Of a stretch of DNA of 64,000 bases, positions 35,038 through 49,700 are shown piece after piece. Source of the DNA: Durusdinium trenchii (Eukaryota > Sar > Dinophyceae > Suessiales > Symbiodiniaceae); the NCBI GenBank assembly GCA_963970005.1, contig CAXAMN010005335.1, positions 1,169,668 to 1,233,667 of the forward strand, written 5' to 3'. Each line of letters opens with the position of its first letter. Position 1 is the first letter of the stretch. Both the position numbers and the translations under genes were made by a program. The notes under the pieces are model-generated. The model saw only the letters and a list, made by a program, of their open reading frames with translations. It did no database searches and was not told the origin of the DNA.

Positions 35038-38000
35038 CCTTTGGGGGGGTTAGTACCTCTTTTTTCACCGTGCCCGTGGAGACCTCCGCCCGTCGGTGCC
35101 GGCGACGGTCGGTGCTCAGTGGCCAAGTCCAGGAAGGCCGGCACATCAAAGCCGACTCGACAGGAGGCCACCTGAACATCGGGTAACCAAATTACATGGT
35201 GACCGGTGTATATAACATATGTATGCATACTGTATATAGTATGCATATATACAGTGGTATATAATGATGTTATGTTGTTTAAATTAAGTATATAAGTTTT
35301 AAAAATATAACTCATCAAAACGATATGTTGGCCCATTCGGAACTGTGCGGTCATTGACGTTTCTGGAGATGGTTTGATAGGTTTCTTGGAAACAGGTTTT
35401 GATTGACAGTGTAGTAAATGATCCGCAAACAGGCGAACAAATGACTCAGTCATTCATGCTTTGACCTTGTAAACTGCATGTGAAAAGCTTTGAACTAGGC
35501 AGGCAGCAATAAACAATCAAGAAATGTGTCTGCATGCATCCTCCTTCAGGAAAAAAACACCTGCCTCTCTTCGGGATCTATGATCTATGTGATGTAATTA
35601 ATGACTTCTCTGGTTCCCAAACCCTGCACGAAACCAGCATATGTTTTTTTTCCCAAGCATCCATCACACCACCAGGGAGACTGGACTTCAGTTCCAAGCC
35701 ACATCTTCCTCACTGAGTTCCTCGAGGTGCTGTTGCGGTGCTGCCATCACCCTGGGACACCTGCCGTAGCCCGGGCCGTTCCGTTTCCGGTGGATTGCAC
35801 CGCCGAAGAGCGCGGTCTCATCCGTGGAAGCCGCCGAAAGCACAGTTGGCCGACAAGGTCTGAACCGTTCTGAGTACGTTACATCTGGATTTCCAAAATA
35901 TGCAACATGTTGGCTTGTTGTATTCTTTTGTATTGAGACAAGGGCTGGTTACCATGTTGCATAGTTGGGAAGATCCAGGTATTCAAAGACCCGACACATT
36001 GGGGCTAAGCATGGATTGTAAGCCCTTGTGAAAGCAGTTTGGCTCCATTCTGTGCAGAACACCGCGTTTTGATTTGAACACCTGACACAGCCAAACAAAT
36101 CAAACAGGCGCACACTGTTGCACACGGGGCCGATCCACAAGTTCCAGCCTTCCTTCCAACTCTCGCAAGAGTGTTTCAGTCCCGGACTTCTCCAGGATGT
36201 AGAGCTTCTCAAGGACCTTCCAGTGCCGGCTTGCAAGCTTGCCGACCGAGATCACTGCATGGGTGAAACGCGCAAGTTTGGAAGGTGCTAGAAGACTCCT
36301 CCACCTCCTCCACCGGTAGGATCTAGTCTATTTATCTTAATATTTATAGACTCTTGATTAATATTGAAAGCAATGTACACGATTGAATTATGACAGTATG
36401 AGAGGTTTAAGAATGGGGGGGAAGTAATCAAGAGTACAATATTTTCTGCTGCTTGGTTACTTTCTCCCCAGATTCATTGCAAAGCAGCTGCTGCAAACCG
36501 TCGCATGGTTTGGGTATCTGTGAGGAGTGGATTCGGTCTTCGTAGTGATGTGAGCACAATACAGCAAACAACATAGCCATAGCCTGCCCATGTCTGCCTG
36601 GAGATTTACTTGTTTTGTATGACACATTGTTTCAACATTACAATTCCCCCATCATTGCCGGTGATTTGAACGAATAGAAAGGTTAGGTATTGCATGGTAT
36701 TGCTGGTCAAATGGACGCTGGCCAGGAAAACAAACAGCAACACATCAATCTATACTTGCGAAATTCTGGCAGTGAATTCCCCACAGACTTCCCAAGTTTC
36801 CAGGTCTTAACCTGTCTCAATCTGCTTGCAATTGACTCAGTCACAGAAAAACACCATCTCTTTGGCAGAAAACCAGAAAACCCGCCCAAGTCCCGCCTAG
36901 TCGTCCAGCCTCTTTACCGGAGGCCGGCGATCGGTGGAGACGGGTGGAGACCGGACAGAACGTCGGAAGGCTTCCGGGCGACGCCTCGTTGTTCTGGGGC
37001 GACGCCTCCAGTTGACACACCTTCGACATCATGGCGCCATGGCCCAGCAGTGCCACCAAGAGCTCCGGCTCCTTTTGCGTGACGTGCCACGTGCGTTGAA
37101 GCGCCAAACAGGACGAGGGTGGTGGAACGAGGAACGCAGTGAACACATGACCAGCTGCACTCGAAGGTATGTGACCATGTTTGCGAACGTGTGTGCTTGC
37201 TGTGCAGAATTCTGCATTCGTGTGCTGCATTCTGAAGTGCATCTTCGCTGGATCATCTGAACAAGACAAGCAACACTAACAACATCTAGCAAGAAAAGAA
37301 CCTTAGCTTAGCATGAAGCCGAGGCAGAACTGCCTTGACCCGCCTCCATTGCTTCATACTCCACGCGCTGAAAGCCTGGCCCTTCGCCTCAAAAGCGCCA
37401 ACAGGTTGGACGTCGACGAGGTTTAACAAGACTCTAGCGCAATCGGCGTGCAAGCGGATCATCTATCCTGGACCGGAAAACTTCAGAACCAGAACCTTGC
37501 AAAAAGTTGGGAATATGCATCCTCGGACTCTCGATGCATATATATCATCATGTTCAGTGTCTAAACATCAACGAAAACTCCAGGATGCTACATACTTGGC
37601 TTTCATCTAGCCAATCACCAATAGTTAATCACCAACTTAGTGGATGTTAATTTAGCTGCAGCTTTAGCTATAACTATGCTATGGCTATAACTAACTATAT
37701 ATATTATTGCAGTGGCCTGAAGAAATGGAACCTTGGCCCCCAGGAGCTGAACCGTGTTTCCAGGGACCGCAAGGCGACCGTAGCGGACAAGGCAAGCGTC
37801 AAAGGACAAGGCGACCGTCAGCTCAAGTGGGCCATCTGGGCTGTGCCAATGATTTCCCTGGTTTTTGAGGTGTTCTTTCCTGAACATTTGGCACATGCAA
37901 CTGTTCTACTGATGCCATCTGCTTGTGACTCCCCATAAACATCTATATAAACCCCTAAACCCTGCCATGGCTCGGTAGCTTCCGCTCGCCCATTGCAACG

Positions 38001-38068
38001 GGGCATCCTGGGATCGGTGGTGAAGAGACCTGGAGTCTCTGTTCGTACCCTACCTCGCAAAATGGGTA

Positions 38069-38201
38069 CAGTCGTACCTGTGTTTTGAGTTGTTTCTTCT
38101 TTTTTTATTTTACATGGGGTAATGTACCATTTAAGGTACGACCGAAGTTGGGTGGTGAAAAGGGACCAATGTCTGCATATGTTACATGGAGTGTCTGGGG
38201 C
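38069..38201. repeat. Foldback fragments, families C and A, adjacent
   Basis: CAGTCGTACCT at 38069 and AAGGTACGAC at 38133 form a family C stem around a loop of about 53 nt. Immediately after, CATGGAGTGTCTGGGG at about 38185-38200 matches the right end of family A. This suggests nesting of two small elements or a composite. Confidence 0.5.
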
Positions 38202-39270
38202 TTGGTCAAATTGGATTGAAATTCACGAGGCACTCATTGAACAAGTTGTCTGACTGTCTTGTTCTTTTTTTGGGGGGTGGTACGACTGAATCCTTCAGAC
38301 GTCGAACTTTCTTCTCAAGATGTAATCACAACCCTCTCAGGTGCACAAACACTGCCATGTGTAGGCCCTAATTAGAGTGAATTTCATGAACCTGTGAACC
38401 TACCACCAATCGAATACCGAATACAGGCCCAATACCCATATCGTTACGTGATGACACCTACGTCCGCAAAAGCATACTTGAGCGATCCAACCCAATCCTC
38501 GTCGTTCTAAGCTCTAACTCACACGTTTCGATGCTTTCGTCCAACCCCAAAAGCATCTCCATCCACCATCGATGTCCGTCTCTTCGCAGCGACGTCGACG
38601 TTTTGTTCGGTTCGGAGTTCGGAGACCTCCAGTGGTTCGCAGAAGAATCCTTTGGGGTCGGTGTGGGTGTGGTTTTTAAGGAGACCCACCCGGGACCCCC
38701 TGGAAGAATGGACGATCAGTACACACCCGTGTCAGGTCGTGACGTGTGTGCCAAAACAAAAGGGCTCCGTCATGCTCCGTCTGTGAGGAAAGTGCCCGGG
38801 TGGGCGGACGAGGTCGCCATGGGTTCGTCACAGGATCTGATCTGATGACGTAGCATGGCCTCTACTCGCGATGGCCTCCACCTCATGATCCGTCTTTATG
38901 GTGAAACTTCTCGGTGTATTCTGTGTAGAATAGAATCAAACACCTCAGTGCAAACACCTAGGCTCAATGCTTTCGAAACTTGGATTTCATATGATTTCAT
39001 ATACCATCCAGTACGGATCGAGGTAATTGGACCCGAAGGTCTACTCCCTAAATCAGGTTCTATCGGCCGAACGAGGGATTCGACGTGCAGTCGAGTAAGT
39101 GATTGCAATATTCAAGATCGAGCAAGTGACCGGAGGGGCTCCTGCCCCAGATCCTCAGGTGGTTTGAGTTCACCCCCCAACACCCTCCCCAACCGCCGAA
39201 CCGAAACGGAGGTCGTTGGAGCGCAACCATTAAGCAAAAGGAGACGGGTCGGACGGCTCGTTGGCGGGGG

Positions 39271-39389
39271 AGCTGCTAGTAGCGTCCTTGCTCCTAGTAT
39301 AGCGATGCCCTTTGTTACTAGTAGCTTCTTGTTACTAGTAGTCATGCCCTTTGTCACTAGAGACTAGTGGCGATGCCCTTGCTACTAAC
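39271..39389 (+). repeat. CTCCTAGTAG satellite patch 2
   Basis: CTAGTAGCGTCCTTGCTC and variants of TAGCGATGCCCTTTGTTACTAG alternate about five times. The orientation is opposite to the patch at 34.9 kb. Confidence 0.8.
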
Positions 39390-42300
39390 ATGAATCAAAA
39401 GAACATAGTCTTCCCAATTCCAATCCAAGCATCTGCCTCCAGCAACTCTTGCAGGTTCACGGGGCCATCAAGGCCTCTCTTCACACGAAGGGATGGTGAA
39501 GGCTACACTCGGATGCTCCGGAGTGCGGGCCTGTTAGGAAATTTGGACATGTGCCGCCTGTGTTTTCAATCACTTTTTTTGGAGGACCTAAGCAAAGTCC
39601 CGCAGCACGAAACACATCTTGAGCACTTCAGTGGGAATGCTTGGTTAGTTCTTTGTCCTTTCCTCTCAGATGGGCTTGCCGGGTTAGTTGACATCTGAAA
39701 GACTCACTTTATCTCATTCAAATTCCTAGAGATCTGACTGGGACAATGAATCCAGCTGCATCAAAATTTCACAGATCCATTGCAAACACAAAGGACTGGT
39801 TTGTCGAAGGATTTGTTTTCACTCAACCAAGGAAGTCCTTGAAAGCAGAGCTCTCGTGTAGGTGCAAATATCTTGCCACAAACAAACGGATCCAACATGA
39901 TCCAACCAAACAAGCTGGGAGCTCACAACATGCCAAAAGTCAACATACTTCTTGTGAGGAGCCAAGTCCAAAAAAAAAGGAATTGATAAAATTAGAGAAC
40001 TGCATGGTGAACTCCCTTCAAATCAATCAGGTGATTTGGGGCATTCCAGCGCCCCAAACGCTGAACAGGAGGGGTGTTGGTGAGCACCGGGCCTGGTACG
40101 ACACACATTCAGAAGACCAGTTGTCGCCTGAGTTAGGGGTTGCGAACACACCACAAGTGCTCACACCATATTTTACTTGTAAACACTGCAAAGGACTACG
40201 AACATTGAAGGTCTAATCGTTTTTGCAGCGCATTGGGTCTCCGCAAGCATGTCCAATCGAAGTGGTGCAAGATATCCATCAACAGTAGCACTGGCAGTGG
40301 CCCCAACGAAAAAGCTTGCATTCATCCACTATACTACTGTCAACCAACCAGGGTCTCCTCAAAACAATACAATACACCGGAAAGTAGGGGGGCAAAGCAA
40401 ACTGAATCCTGGACCTCAAGCAAGTTCTGGACAGCAAGCTTCATCAAATGGTGTCTGTGGATTTCTGATGGGTTGATGACCGTAAATCTTCGGCCGGATC
40501 TTTGATAAGGCTAACTTGGACAGCTTGGACGCGGCATCCATTTCACTCTGCTCACCCCAAAGGAAAACTTAGCAGTTCCTACATATAGACATATAGGAAC
40601 ACCTGTTTGGCTCGACTCTTCTAAGTGGTGGTTTCAACTCGCTTGAAAAAACATGAGCCGGTGGGTTCAATCCCAAGAAAAAGTTGAACAACCATGCAAA
40701 GATCTGACACCACCACCCAGTGTTGCTTTCAAATCATTGGTCGAGGCAAATCCCAGTGGTTTCAACGTCGCAATAAAGATCGGTCGACTGAGGTCGCAGC
40801 CTTCATTGGGTCGGAGTGATGGCAGTAGTAGCAAGGCCAGAAATGCCTTGAACTTGGAGTACCTGACCCACCCACGCAACACTTTTCCCAGCAAACTGCA
40901 TCTGGCCAAAAGCGTATTTTTGGAGAACATGGATGTTCTTGTGTTTCATGGAGTGATGGCACCTTAAAATAAGAACTTTCAGTCTTCAGGATCTGATGTC
41001 TTTGGAGAAACCGGCGGACCGGTGTTTTCGGTCGACCGGCTTTGTTCGACCGGAGGAAGGACTTCCGTCCAAAGCGTCGCCAGCAGTATCCCGTTCTTAC
41101 TGATGCCTTCCAAAATTCCGCATATGTCTGCGGTCTGGCCAAGGGTGGGGATTTGCGTGGATTCTGCGCTGGTTTGGGTGGGGATTTGCGTGAAGAAAAA
41201 ACGGTGTCCGACAAGGAAGAATGCCCAGAAACCGATAGCAGCTAATTGTAAATGTAACAGGGAATTACAGCAAAACAGAGGCGATCCCCCTCATGTAAAT
41301 AACATCATAATAATGTAGACTCTTGATGTATAAGAACGGTTCATAAACCCTCCAATATGAAGAGGCTGTTCAATTGGAAAGGGTTTATGAATCAAACAGT
41401 CTGCAGCTCTTGGCCTTTGAAGATCTGGGTTCACCTCTCGCCAAGCGGCTGCTGCTCTAAGCGTGGCCAATGGCGGAAGCGTCGCAGATCCAGGTGCTCG
41501 CGTCGCAGTCCTTTCAGGAGCTCCTCGCGTCTCAACACATGGATGGCGACCGGCATCGGGATGCGACCGGTTCTTTAAGTGAGTTCAGTGGAGCCTTTGG
41601 AACAAACTCACATTTGGTATACAGTATCCCATATAGAACTGTAAGTAGGGGATCTTGCCCAAAAAATGGACTTTCAAACGATTCTCACCTCCCGAACGTT
41701 TGGGGCAGGTCTTTGGAGCATTCCGGAACCACGTCACCGGACTCGTGCGTTGGGGACATGAACGAACGCGGAGAACATGTGCCGGAGAACATGAGGAATG
41801 TCACACCGAACATGTCGATCTTGCATCACCGTCAAATTTAAAGTGGGAGAGGTTGGAGTGAACAGTTTGTAAGGGGAGCAGGGTTAGAGTCTACAAAAGG
41901 CTCTGACCCAAGCTTGCTTGCCATCTGCACACTGGCATGTACCAGAGTGGGCTTATACAAAATGATGAAGTCTCAAGACCAGTGACAAGATTGCTATCTT
42001 ATGCTTGAAAGTGCATAAAACCAGCCATACAGCAAATGATTTTTTCTACAGCATGGTATCAGGTACCTTTCACTGACATGATTTGACAGGTCAAAACTTA
42101 ACCTTCCGGAACCTTTCTGTAGTGAGACAGCGTGCGCACGTATCTGCCGGTTTTTTTTCCACCAGAAATTGATTGAACTTTTGCATCTCCTTTTTAGGGA
42201 TCAACTTTTCATAGACTCGTCATAGTAGACATGGTGCCAGCTTTTCCGTGAGGAGACCAAGCTGCATCGAGCAACTCAGCAAAGCTGGATGGAATCGATC

Positions 42301-42988
42301 GTTTGTCTACGCAATGGATGTGACCAACACTCGTCTTTACAAAATGAGCATGAAGAGTGTTTGAGGAAAACTTCACATGAAGGAGTAGATGTCAAACAAC
42401 GGTGGCTATCCACGGTCATCTAAAGTCCCTGGACAAACAATACGAGATTTCAAGTTCAGACTCAATATGACTCAATCATGTTAATGTTGTTTAAGTGAAC
42501 GCCAAAGGTTGCCATGTTGTAGAGAAAACTATTGGTCATCATAACAGTTTTGTAAACCAAACTGTTGGAGGAGCGCACCTTGAAGGAACATGAGTGTTTT
42601 ATCAAACATTCAATGAGTTTCATAGATTTTACCTGGCCTTTTTGGTTAGCTGACATTAATGAATGGAAAACAACTTGCTCAAAAGTCTACATTGAGTGAT
42701 CCCTGATGTTGCATGATGTTGCTCTGTACAACATGTGGTCATTGACCTTCACCTTTTTATTGAAAAAAACACCATTGTTTTTTAAATATCTGAACCGATT
42801 TAACTCTACAGAATGGGGTTCTGGTGCCAAAATTGCATCGTTACAAAATGGCCCCCCCTGTAATGGCTACCAAGTGAAGTCATCTTGCACATCCTCTGGT
42901 TCTTGAGGCCAGATCTTCATCCTCCGATCTCCATCCCACATTTAGCCGCTTAGCAGCTCAGCTCTATCCACATTTCTTCACCAACCCA

Positions 42989-43055
42989 AGGGCTCCAGTC
43001 GTACCTCAGAAGGTCTTTGGAATTGTCTGGCAACCAAGGTACGACTGGAGCCCTT
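42989..43055. mobile_element. Foldback element, family C, perfect 18-bp arms
   Basis: AGGGCTCCAGTCGTACCT (42989-43006) is perfectly inverted at 43038-43055 around a 31-nt spacer. Shorter versions of the CAGTCGTACCT stem occur at 38.07 and 45.68 kb. It could form a hairpin in DNA or RNA. Confidence 0.7.
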
Positions 43056-45464
43056 CTGGGCAAACCTCGGTTTGGTCCCAGGACTCCAGCGACGTGAGGA
43101 ATCCGCCGAGGTCGCTCCTCCTGCACATCCAACGGAGCAGCAAAGTTGTCCGCCTACGCCACGCCGAAGCAAAGGCGCATGTCGAGCATCGAGCGGTAAA
43201 ACGGGGATGGTCTCTTGGAATATGCCTGCTTTGTAATCACAGAGCGGCCCTGAGTATCAATTGCATTATATGATGTTATATGGATTACATTGATGTCCAA
43301 TCCAGGAGGAGGAATGGCGCTTCCGTGACTTCTATGTTCTATCATGTTCTGTATATGCATGTTCTTGTGGGGTTGCACGGTGGTTGAAACACGGTCCAAA
43401 CATCTCAAACGGTCCGAAGTCCGAAGGTTCCTTCCCCAAGAAAACGGACGAATCGGACTGGTGTCGGCCAAAGCCAGTGAAGGCGAATCGGGCTCGTGTC
43501 CCAAACTTTGGGTAGCTTAGAGGTCAATGTCAGCCAAGACATCAAGACATCCCCTGATATTATCATGGAAGTGGATGGCATGACCCCTTGGATGACTACA
43601 ACCTCCACTTCCTTCCATGTCAATCGGAAAAAATAAACTCTTTGATGGAACATGCTTGCCATGGCTATTAAATGCTACTATACTCTCGGAAAGGTTGGAC
43701 TTGACCCCGGTATCGCCGGTTGATCTTTTCACATCCCCATACATTCTGGTATGGATAGGTCCTCTTCCTCAAAGGATCCAGAAGCATCAACCTCCAGGAT
43801 CGCGTGGATGTGTATTGAAATAGGCGATCCAGGATCGGCCTTGCTTCTTGATCCAGGCGCCTCAAGGCCATAGGCTCACTGTATTAAACCCCAGCTCAGC
43901 GTGTGAGATCCGGAATTACACATCAGGGATGTCCAAAAATGCTGGGATGTCCAAGAGTGCATGTCTCCTCTTTCATGCCACATGCATGAGCCAAGCAACA
44001 CTCAGAAAATGCCTCACTTGCCATTTTTCTCTCCCCTGCCTGCAAAGGCTCTTGTCGTTTGGAGCGTTCCGCTACGAAGGGGATCGGAGTCACAGTCCTG
44101 AGTTGGTGAAAGCAAGACCCCGGCCCCTGCCATACTTTCTTGATTGAACTCCAACCATCGGGTCAAAGAAAAAGCACACTTAAAGCATGCACCCCTGGAA
44201 GACTGTGTTCATGTTCACCAGTGGTTTTGGGTCCACCATGCTCGAATTCGGGAGCATATATATATAATTATACATCGCACAGGAGACCTGATCTGTTAGG
44301 GGCCAGCGTATTCAGGGCACGGTGGGCGTAAGAGTGGAACCTCTCATGTCTCTCCTGTCTGAACATCATGAAACCTCATTGTCCATGATGGAAGAACACA
44401 AAGAATGAAGAGTACCTTCTATTCAAGATCTTCGATGGACTTTCTGACTTTCCGATGTGATCTGCAAAGCTTCAACTCCAATCCTTGGAAAACACCCAAC
44501 AGTCAAACCCTGGCACTCCAGCCAGGCGTCAAATTGGCCAAGGCCTGGCAGTGCTTCGGTCTTCCAATTCCAATGCAAGGCGCCACAAACATGTGATAGG
44601 CGGTCCTCATGGCCCCATTCTGCAGGAAGTTTCGAGGAAGCTGTGCGATCAAACAAAGGAAGACTCAGACTCGTCCCAGATCTGAAGGTTCAGGCTTGCC
44701 CACGTGTCCAGATGGGAACCATGGATAGGATTCAGGTGGGAAGGGGTTGCTCCGAGCTGCTCTAACAACCACAAAAGGGTGGTCAATAGCAGTCACTCAT
44801 GGTGAAAACCGTCAGATTAGATCTATTCCTGATTGGGGGAACATCATTTCATAGTGGGAAAGTGTGTGATTAACATCCCAGTGATTCAAGAGATGCCGAT
44901 CTGGATAGAAGATTAGGACTCAGAGCCATGCTCACACTCCGTGATAGTATGTCATAAAAGCTTTACCCAGTGGCACGGTCAGTTGTTACGAGGGTGGAAT
45001 CCGACAGACATTCCACATGGCAGGCGACCTCATGGCATCGTGTTGGCGCGCAAGGTGATTCTGTACTCATGGATACCCCCGTATCAAAATAGGGAGACCT
45101 ACCAGTTCGACCCTCTGGGAAAAGGGAAATAGACTTATTAAATAGACCAAAGCCCATGGTTGGAGACCTTCTTTTTTAAAAAGCACACCCCTAGAGCCTT
45201 TCAGGAGCGACCGCCTTGGTGGCACGGCCCTCCAGCCCTATCAGGCCCTATCAGGTCGTCAACCGACAAAGCCACTGAATGGCGCGCAGTAAGGTGCTTG
45301 AAGCCAGGAAGTGCACTCCTCGGAAAGCAACGATACCATGCAAGACACCCCGAGCATCGTTGAGTGCTCTGCACTTGAGTGCTTAGCACACTCCTGAAAA
45401 AGCAGGTGATCATCACGCAATGAACGACAATGAAGTGCACTCCTTCTGTTTCGTCAAAGACACA

Positions 45465-45574
45465 CAGACACTCCATGGGACTGCCATATATGCCGATCAA
45501 TTGACCCCCAACACCACCCCAACTGATCGGCATATATGGCAGTCCCATGGGTCGTGTTTGGGATGGAGTGTCTG
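45465..45574. mobile_element. Foldback element, family A copy with 31-bp arms
   Basis: CCATGGGACTGCCATATATG at the start of the left arm (45473-45503) is inverted at 45520-45550. The arms are 31 bp with one mismatch and a 16-nt loop. The outer words CAGACACTCC and GGAGTGTCTG are also inverted, but a 14-nt insertion offsets the right side. This is the best-preserved family A member here. Confidence 0.8.
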
Positions 45575-45677
45575 CTGATCGGCCACCGGATCCTAAGGAT
45601 CCACTGCCTACCCTCGTGCAGTCGTGAGGACGGAGACACGCAGGTCCTAACTATGTAGGTGCCATTTCCGTCGGGTG

Positions 45678-45713
45678 CAGTCGTACCTTATTCTGAGAAG
45701 GTACGACGACTGG
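45678..45713. repeat. Foldback fragment, family C short form
   Basis: CAGTCGTACCTT and AAGGTACGACGACTGG are inverted around TTCTGAG. The inner TTCTGAGAAGGTAC is also the right-arm core of family B, linking the two families. Confidence 0.55.
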
Positions 45714-46670
45714 ATTTTTGGGGAATACCAAAGACACAACAAAATAACACATGCAGATTGTAACACCATGAGAAACCTCTTCCTTTTAGGGGATGTTTTA
45801 ATATGTTTTGAATGAAAAGAGCCGAGCCCAACGACTCCCACGACTCCCCGACTCACGACCCCGGTGACGTGACTGGAACCGCTCCCCCGTGACCGTGCCA
45901 AGCTGCGAAGGTCTTCCTGGGCCAAGAAGTGCAGCAAGGCATGGCCTGCCTCAAGGCGCCGGTATGCCTCTTCACGAGTCTTCGGAACGCGGAACTCCGT
46001 GTGTAGGACGATGGAAATCCGTCGACCACGAATCCCTGCTTTTTGAGACGTGGATTAAAAAAAAAAAAACATGACTGGCCTGACTGGCAAGCTTGGTGAA
46101 GAGTTTGATGGGAACATGCTCCCTACCAGTACCAGATCCATCCAGATTCCAGATCATGTATCCAGGCTGCATGCATCTAAAAATAATATATAGTATTTTT
46201 GTGTGATGTTTGATGATTTTTGGGGTTTGACCCCATGACCCCATCTGCAAGATGAGCATTCATGAGTTCACTCCAGGGTGCCCATTGAAACAGAGCACTT
46301 CGACCGCCCCATCTGTCCCTGTCACTGGCGTCTTGATGACTGGCCTCCTGTGACTGGCGTCTCGAACAGTCAGTGAGACCGGGATCCAGCAGAAGATGGT
46401 GAAGCTTTGTCACCTGAGCAACTGCTTCGTCCGTGTCACGAACTGACCAAATGGCTTCAAGCAAATCCAGTGGAGCCGTCGATGGTCCAGTGTGAAACTC
46501 GGTCCGGCGGATCCGGTCGATGGTTTGGTAGACTGGGGATCACATACATTCAAGGCTGGTGGGAAGAAAGCTGTGCCGATCATAATACCATTAAAAGGAA
46601 AACTAACGTGACAATGATGAAACAAATATAGCTATAAGTCTTCACTCCCGGATATGATTGCACTCGAATC

Positions 46671-46709
46671 TCCGACCGCCCGGAGCGTGTCAGCTTCCGG
46701 GCGGTCGGA
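46671..46709. repeat. Perfect 14-bp GC-rich hairpin
   Basis: TCCGACCGCCCGGA (46671-46684) is perfectly inverted at 46696-46709 with an 11-nt loop. Only two T-rich bases follow, so it is not a classic bacterial-type terminator. Its role is unknown. Confidence 0.8.
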
Positions 46710-49700
46710 AAGCATGCGATATTGAAAAGCCAGGCCGAAAGCCTCGCTGGTGCACTGCTGGATATTGAAAGTTGCAAGATGTTGCGTGAACTGCGTGAAC
46801 TCGCCCACATCGACTTTTGAGAACCCGGTGATTGGTAAAGCTTCGTGTATTTGGTGCGTAAGGGATGCATCTAGAAACAGAGATGAAGTCAAGCAACCCT
46901 GAACCCATGTTCAAAAGAAAGCTTGGGCAGGCCCCCCCACATCGACTTCATGGAGCCGACCGAGGGTCGAGGGTCGAGGGTCGCGTCCGCGTCCGTGCCA
47001 AGGGTCAAATCTCTGTGAATCTCCGACCACCTGGCGATTGGAGAAGACGCAGAATCTGGAGGAAGGAGCTGAAGGTTCAACGGTTACTGCCAGGGAAACC
47101 TGGTCACTTCATGGCCAGGGATTGCTGTAAGTGTAATCCCCACTAAACTATCCATAGCGAGTCATGGCCGTAACTCAAGTATAAACACTTACTAATTTCT
47201 GCAAAGCCCCAACAAACACCAAGCATCACAGGATACCAATTCAAGTGGAAGAGAAGCTTTGTACCTTTGTACCTATGTAGCCACTTGTGGGGTTTGTCGG
47301 CCTGTACAATTATGTACAACGGCCCTACACAACGAAGGCGCCCTGCTATGCCAACTAGTCCTGTGGCACTGTGAGTCCTGTGATGAAAGCCCCCCATCGA
47401 CGAGGAATCACAAAAACGTCGTCAGCCCAGGGTCACCGCGTGTGGATCTTCCCACCCTGTGGTCATGCTGAGCCCCAACCCGCAAGCGCCTCCACAGTGC
47501 AATCTTTGCCATTGGGAGGTCCTCAATGGGCTGTCGACCATGGCGTAAAAGGATTTATATAACTGTGCCCCACGGCCAGCCATAGAATCTCTCGTGGATC
47601 CAGTCAACTTCCCAGAACATGTCTAGAGTCTATGTCGTTTAAGGCATGCAGGCGGCAGGACACTTTTTGGGACACCGCACTCCACCTTTGGGACGACGCC
47701 CTCGCTTTGAGGGCACGGTATCCAGCGATCTAACCTTCGGGATCCAAATCGAGCGATGCGTCCGCCGGGCTTCCTCTTCGGTTCCTTTAACACGAGCATC
47801 CCAAGTCCAGGTTCGCTCTCCTAACTGTACGACACCCGAAAAAGAGGGGCTAACTAGCTGTCCAAGTCGAGAACAACGAAAGCAACATGTCTAAGCTCGA
47901 AGTGCTTTGGCTAAGTGCAAAACAATCGGCTGAGTTGGTCCAACTTGCGGCCGCTGCGTCTTACTCCTCCATTTCAGCTACCCTCAAAGCTTGAATCATC
48001 CCACGAAAAAAACGGTTCTAGGCGATCTGTTCAAGAGGACCGAAGTTAGCTGCAATGGTTAATTCATGTCACAGCAATTAATGAGACAATATTAGACATA
48101 TTGATAGACATATTGATACCCTCACTCCATCAACAAACTAACGAAACTGGACAATGCCCCGAAAGGAAGACTGTTTGCCTCCACGAGCAGGCCGTTTGAG
48201 CGAGGGTCAATCTTGGCCAACTGTCGCAAGTGTACAGCAGAATGATATTGCCAAAAGTGGTATGAGTTTGCGATCCATTGTGGAACAAAAATGAACAAAG
48301 AACTGACTGGATGATGGATGCGTCTGACTCACCTTGATGGCCTCTTTGACTCACCGAGAGTCTCCCCCGAAGGCCATAGCCCTCGTCTAAGTGACACTGG
48401 GCGGCGTCGTGCAAGGTATAGTTTGGCCTGGGCAATGGTTGGAGGAAGGTTTGAAGAACGACCAAAGGCTAAACAACTCGTGGTTGCGTGGAGTTCATTC
48501 CCTGTGACTAGAGGAAAAGAGTCTTCCGAAATCGGGAGCAAGTTCCACTTCCATGTTTGCTGGAGGGTACATTTTTTTGGGCCAAGCACCACTGCCACAT
48601 TGTACCACCTCAACTTGGACCCACCTGGATTGAACTCAACTGGATGCTCTTGTTGTTGTTTCGACATCTGAATCAAACGATCGGGTTGAGGATAAAAAAA
48701 CACTAATTAGACTTTTTTCCAGAAAGGTTTAAGATATCCAGCATACGTCGTTCACATGTTGGCAACATGGTCTTTTCTGAAATTACACATGGGAAACCTC
48801 CCAGTTGTGGTCACGTACAGTTGAACAACAACGACGACAAACCGCTACATTGAAGATGCTGCCACCTCCAGCAGGTGGGGTGGTTGGTGCTTGAGCACTC
48901 CAAGGGCACTGCAGAAGTGTTTCCGGGAGGATGCAAAAGGAGAACACGTGCTGTAGTGCAAGTACAACTGCATCAGTACCGTTTGTCTCACTTCAAGCGA
49001 GAACTGATGCCAACATGGGATTTAGCAACCTCCCTATGAATTTGGTCCAGCTGTGCTCTGTAATAGCATGCAGTGTCAATATTTGTTCAATTGTCTTAGT
49101 ATCAGTCTAAGGTTCCCGCCCCGGAAAATCATCCTCTTTCCACATCCCGGCCAGTTTTCACTCTGTCCCCAAATCCTGATGAGCTCCCCAAAGCCTTTTT
49201 ATGCTGAATCATTCTCGTGCCTCTAGCAGTTGATCCCCCGAATGGGAGATTCACTTGCCCATTTTTGTTGGGGAGGCGATCCCTTTTCTCGTGAAGAGAC
49301 AAGGTGCCCATGGTGACCATCGACATTGGTCGGATCTGATCAGTCCTGATGATTCAAAGGCGTTCTCCAGCTACCAACCTAAAGTTTTTTAAGACAGGGG
49401 GAGGTGATTCATCCGCGGATCTGAGACATTGCGCATGAAAACCCTTTGCTTGGTGTATCTGCAATTTTGAGACAGATCTCCTTTTCAACGCCTGAGACGC
49501 ACCGAGACGCACATGTCAAAAAAAAACACATTGCGCGGTTCGCAGGTCGTCTGTGAGCCCCCACAGCCGTTGCCTCAGCTGGGGCAAAACCTGGATGGCA
49601 AGAGACTTGGATCTTCGAACGGTCTTTTTGTGGCTGTTTTTTTGCTCCGTTTTATATAGCCCGAGTTGCCCTCCCCCTTACTTAATCAAGTAAGCGGCGC

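Noticed and set aside
38855-39367. 170-codon plus-strand open frame
   Set aside because: It ends inside the CTCCTAGTAG satellite patch and has overlapping open frames on the other strand.
39746-40216. 156-codon plus-strand open frame in the gene-poor interval
   Set aside because: No recognisable domain, no supporting exon before or after, and no clear coding bias. It may be an exon, but I cannot support it.
46671-46709. Rho-independent-type terminator
   Set aside because: There is no U-tract after the stem and the genome is not bacterial.
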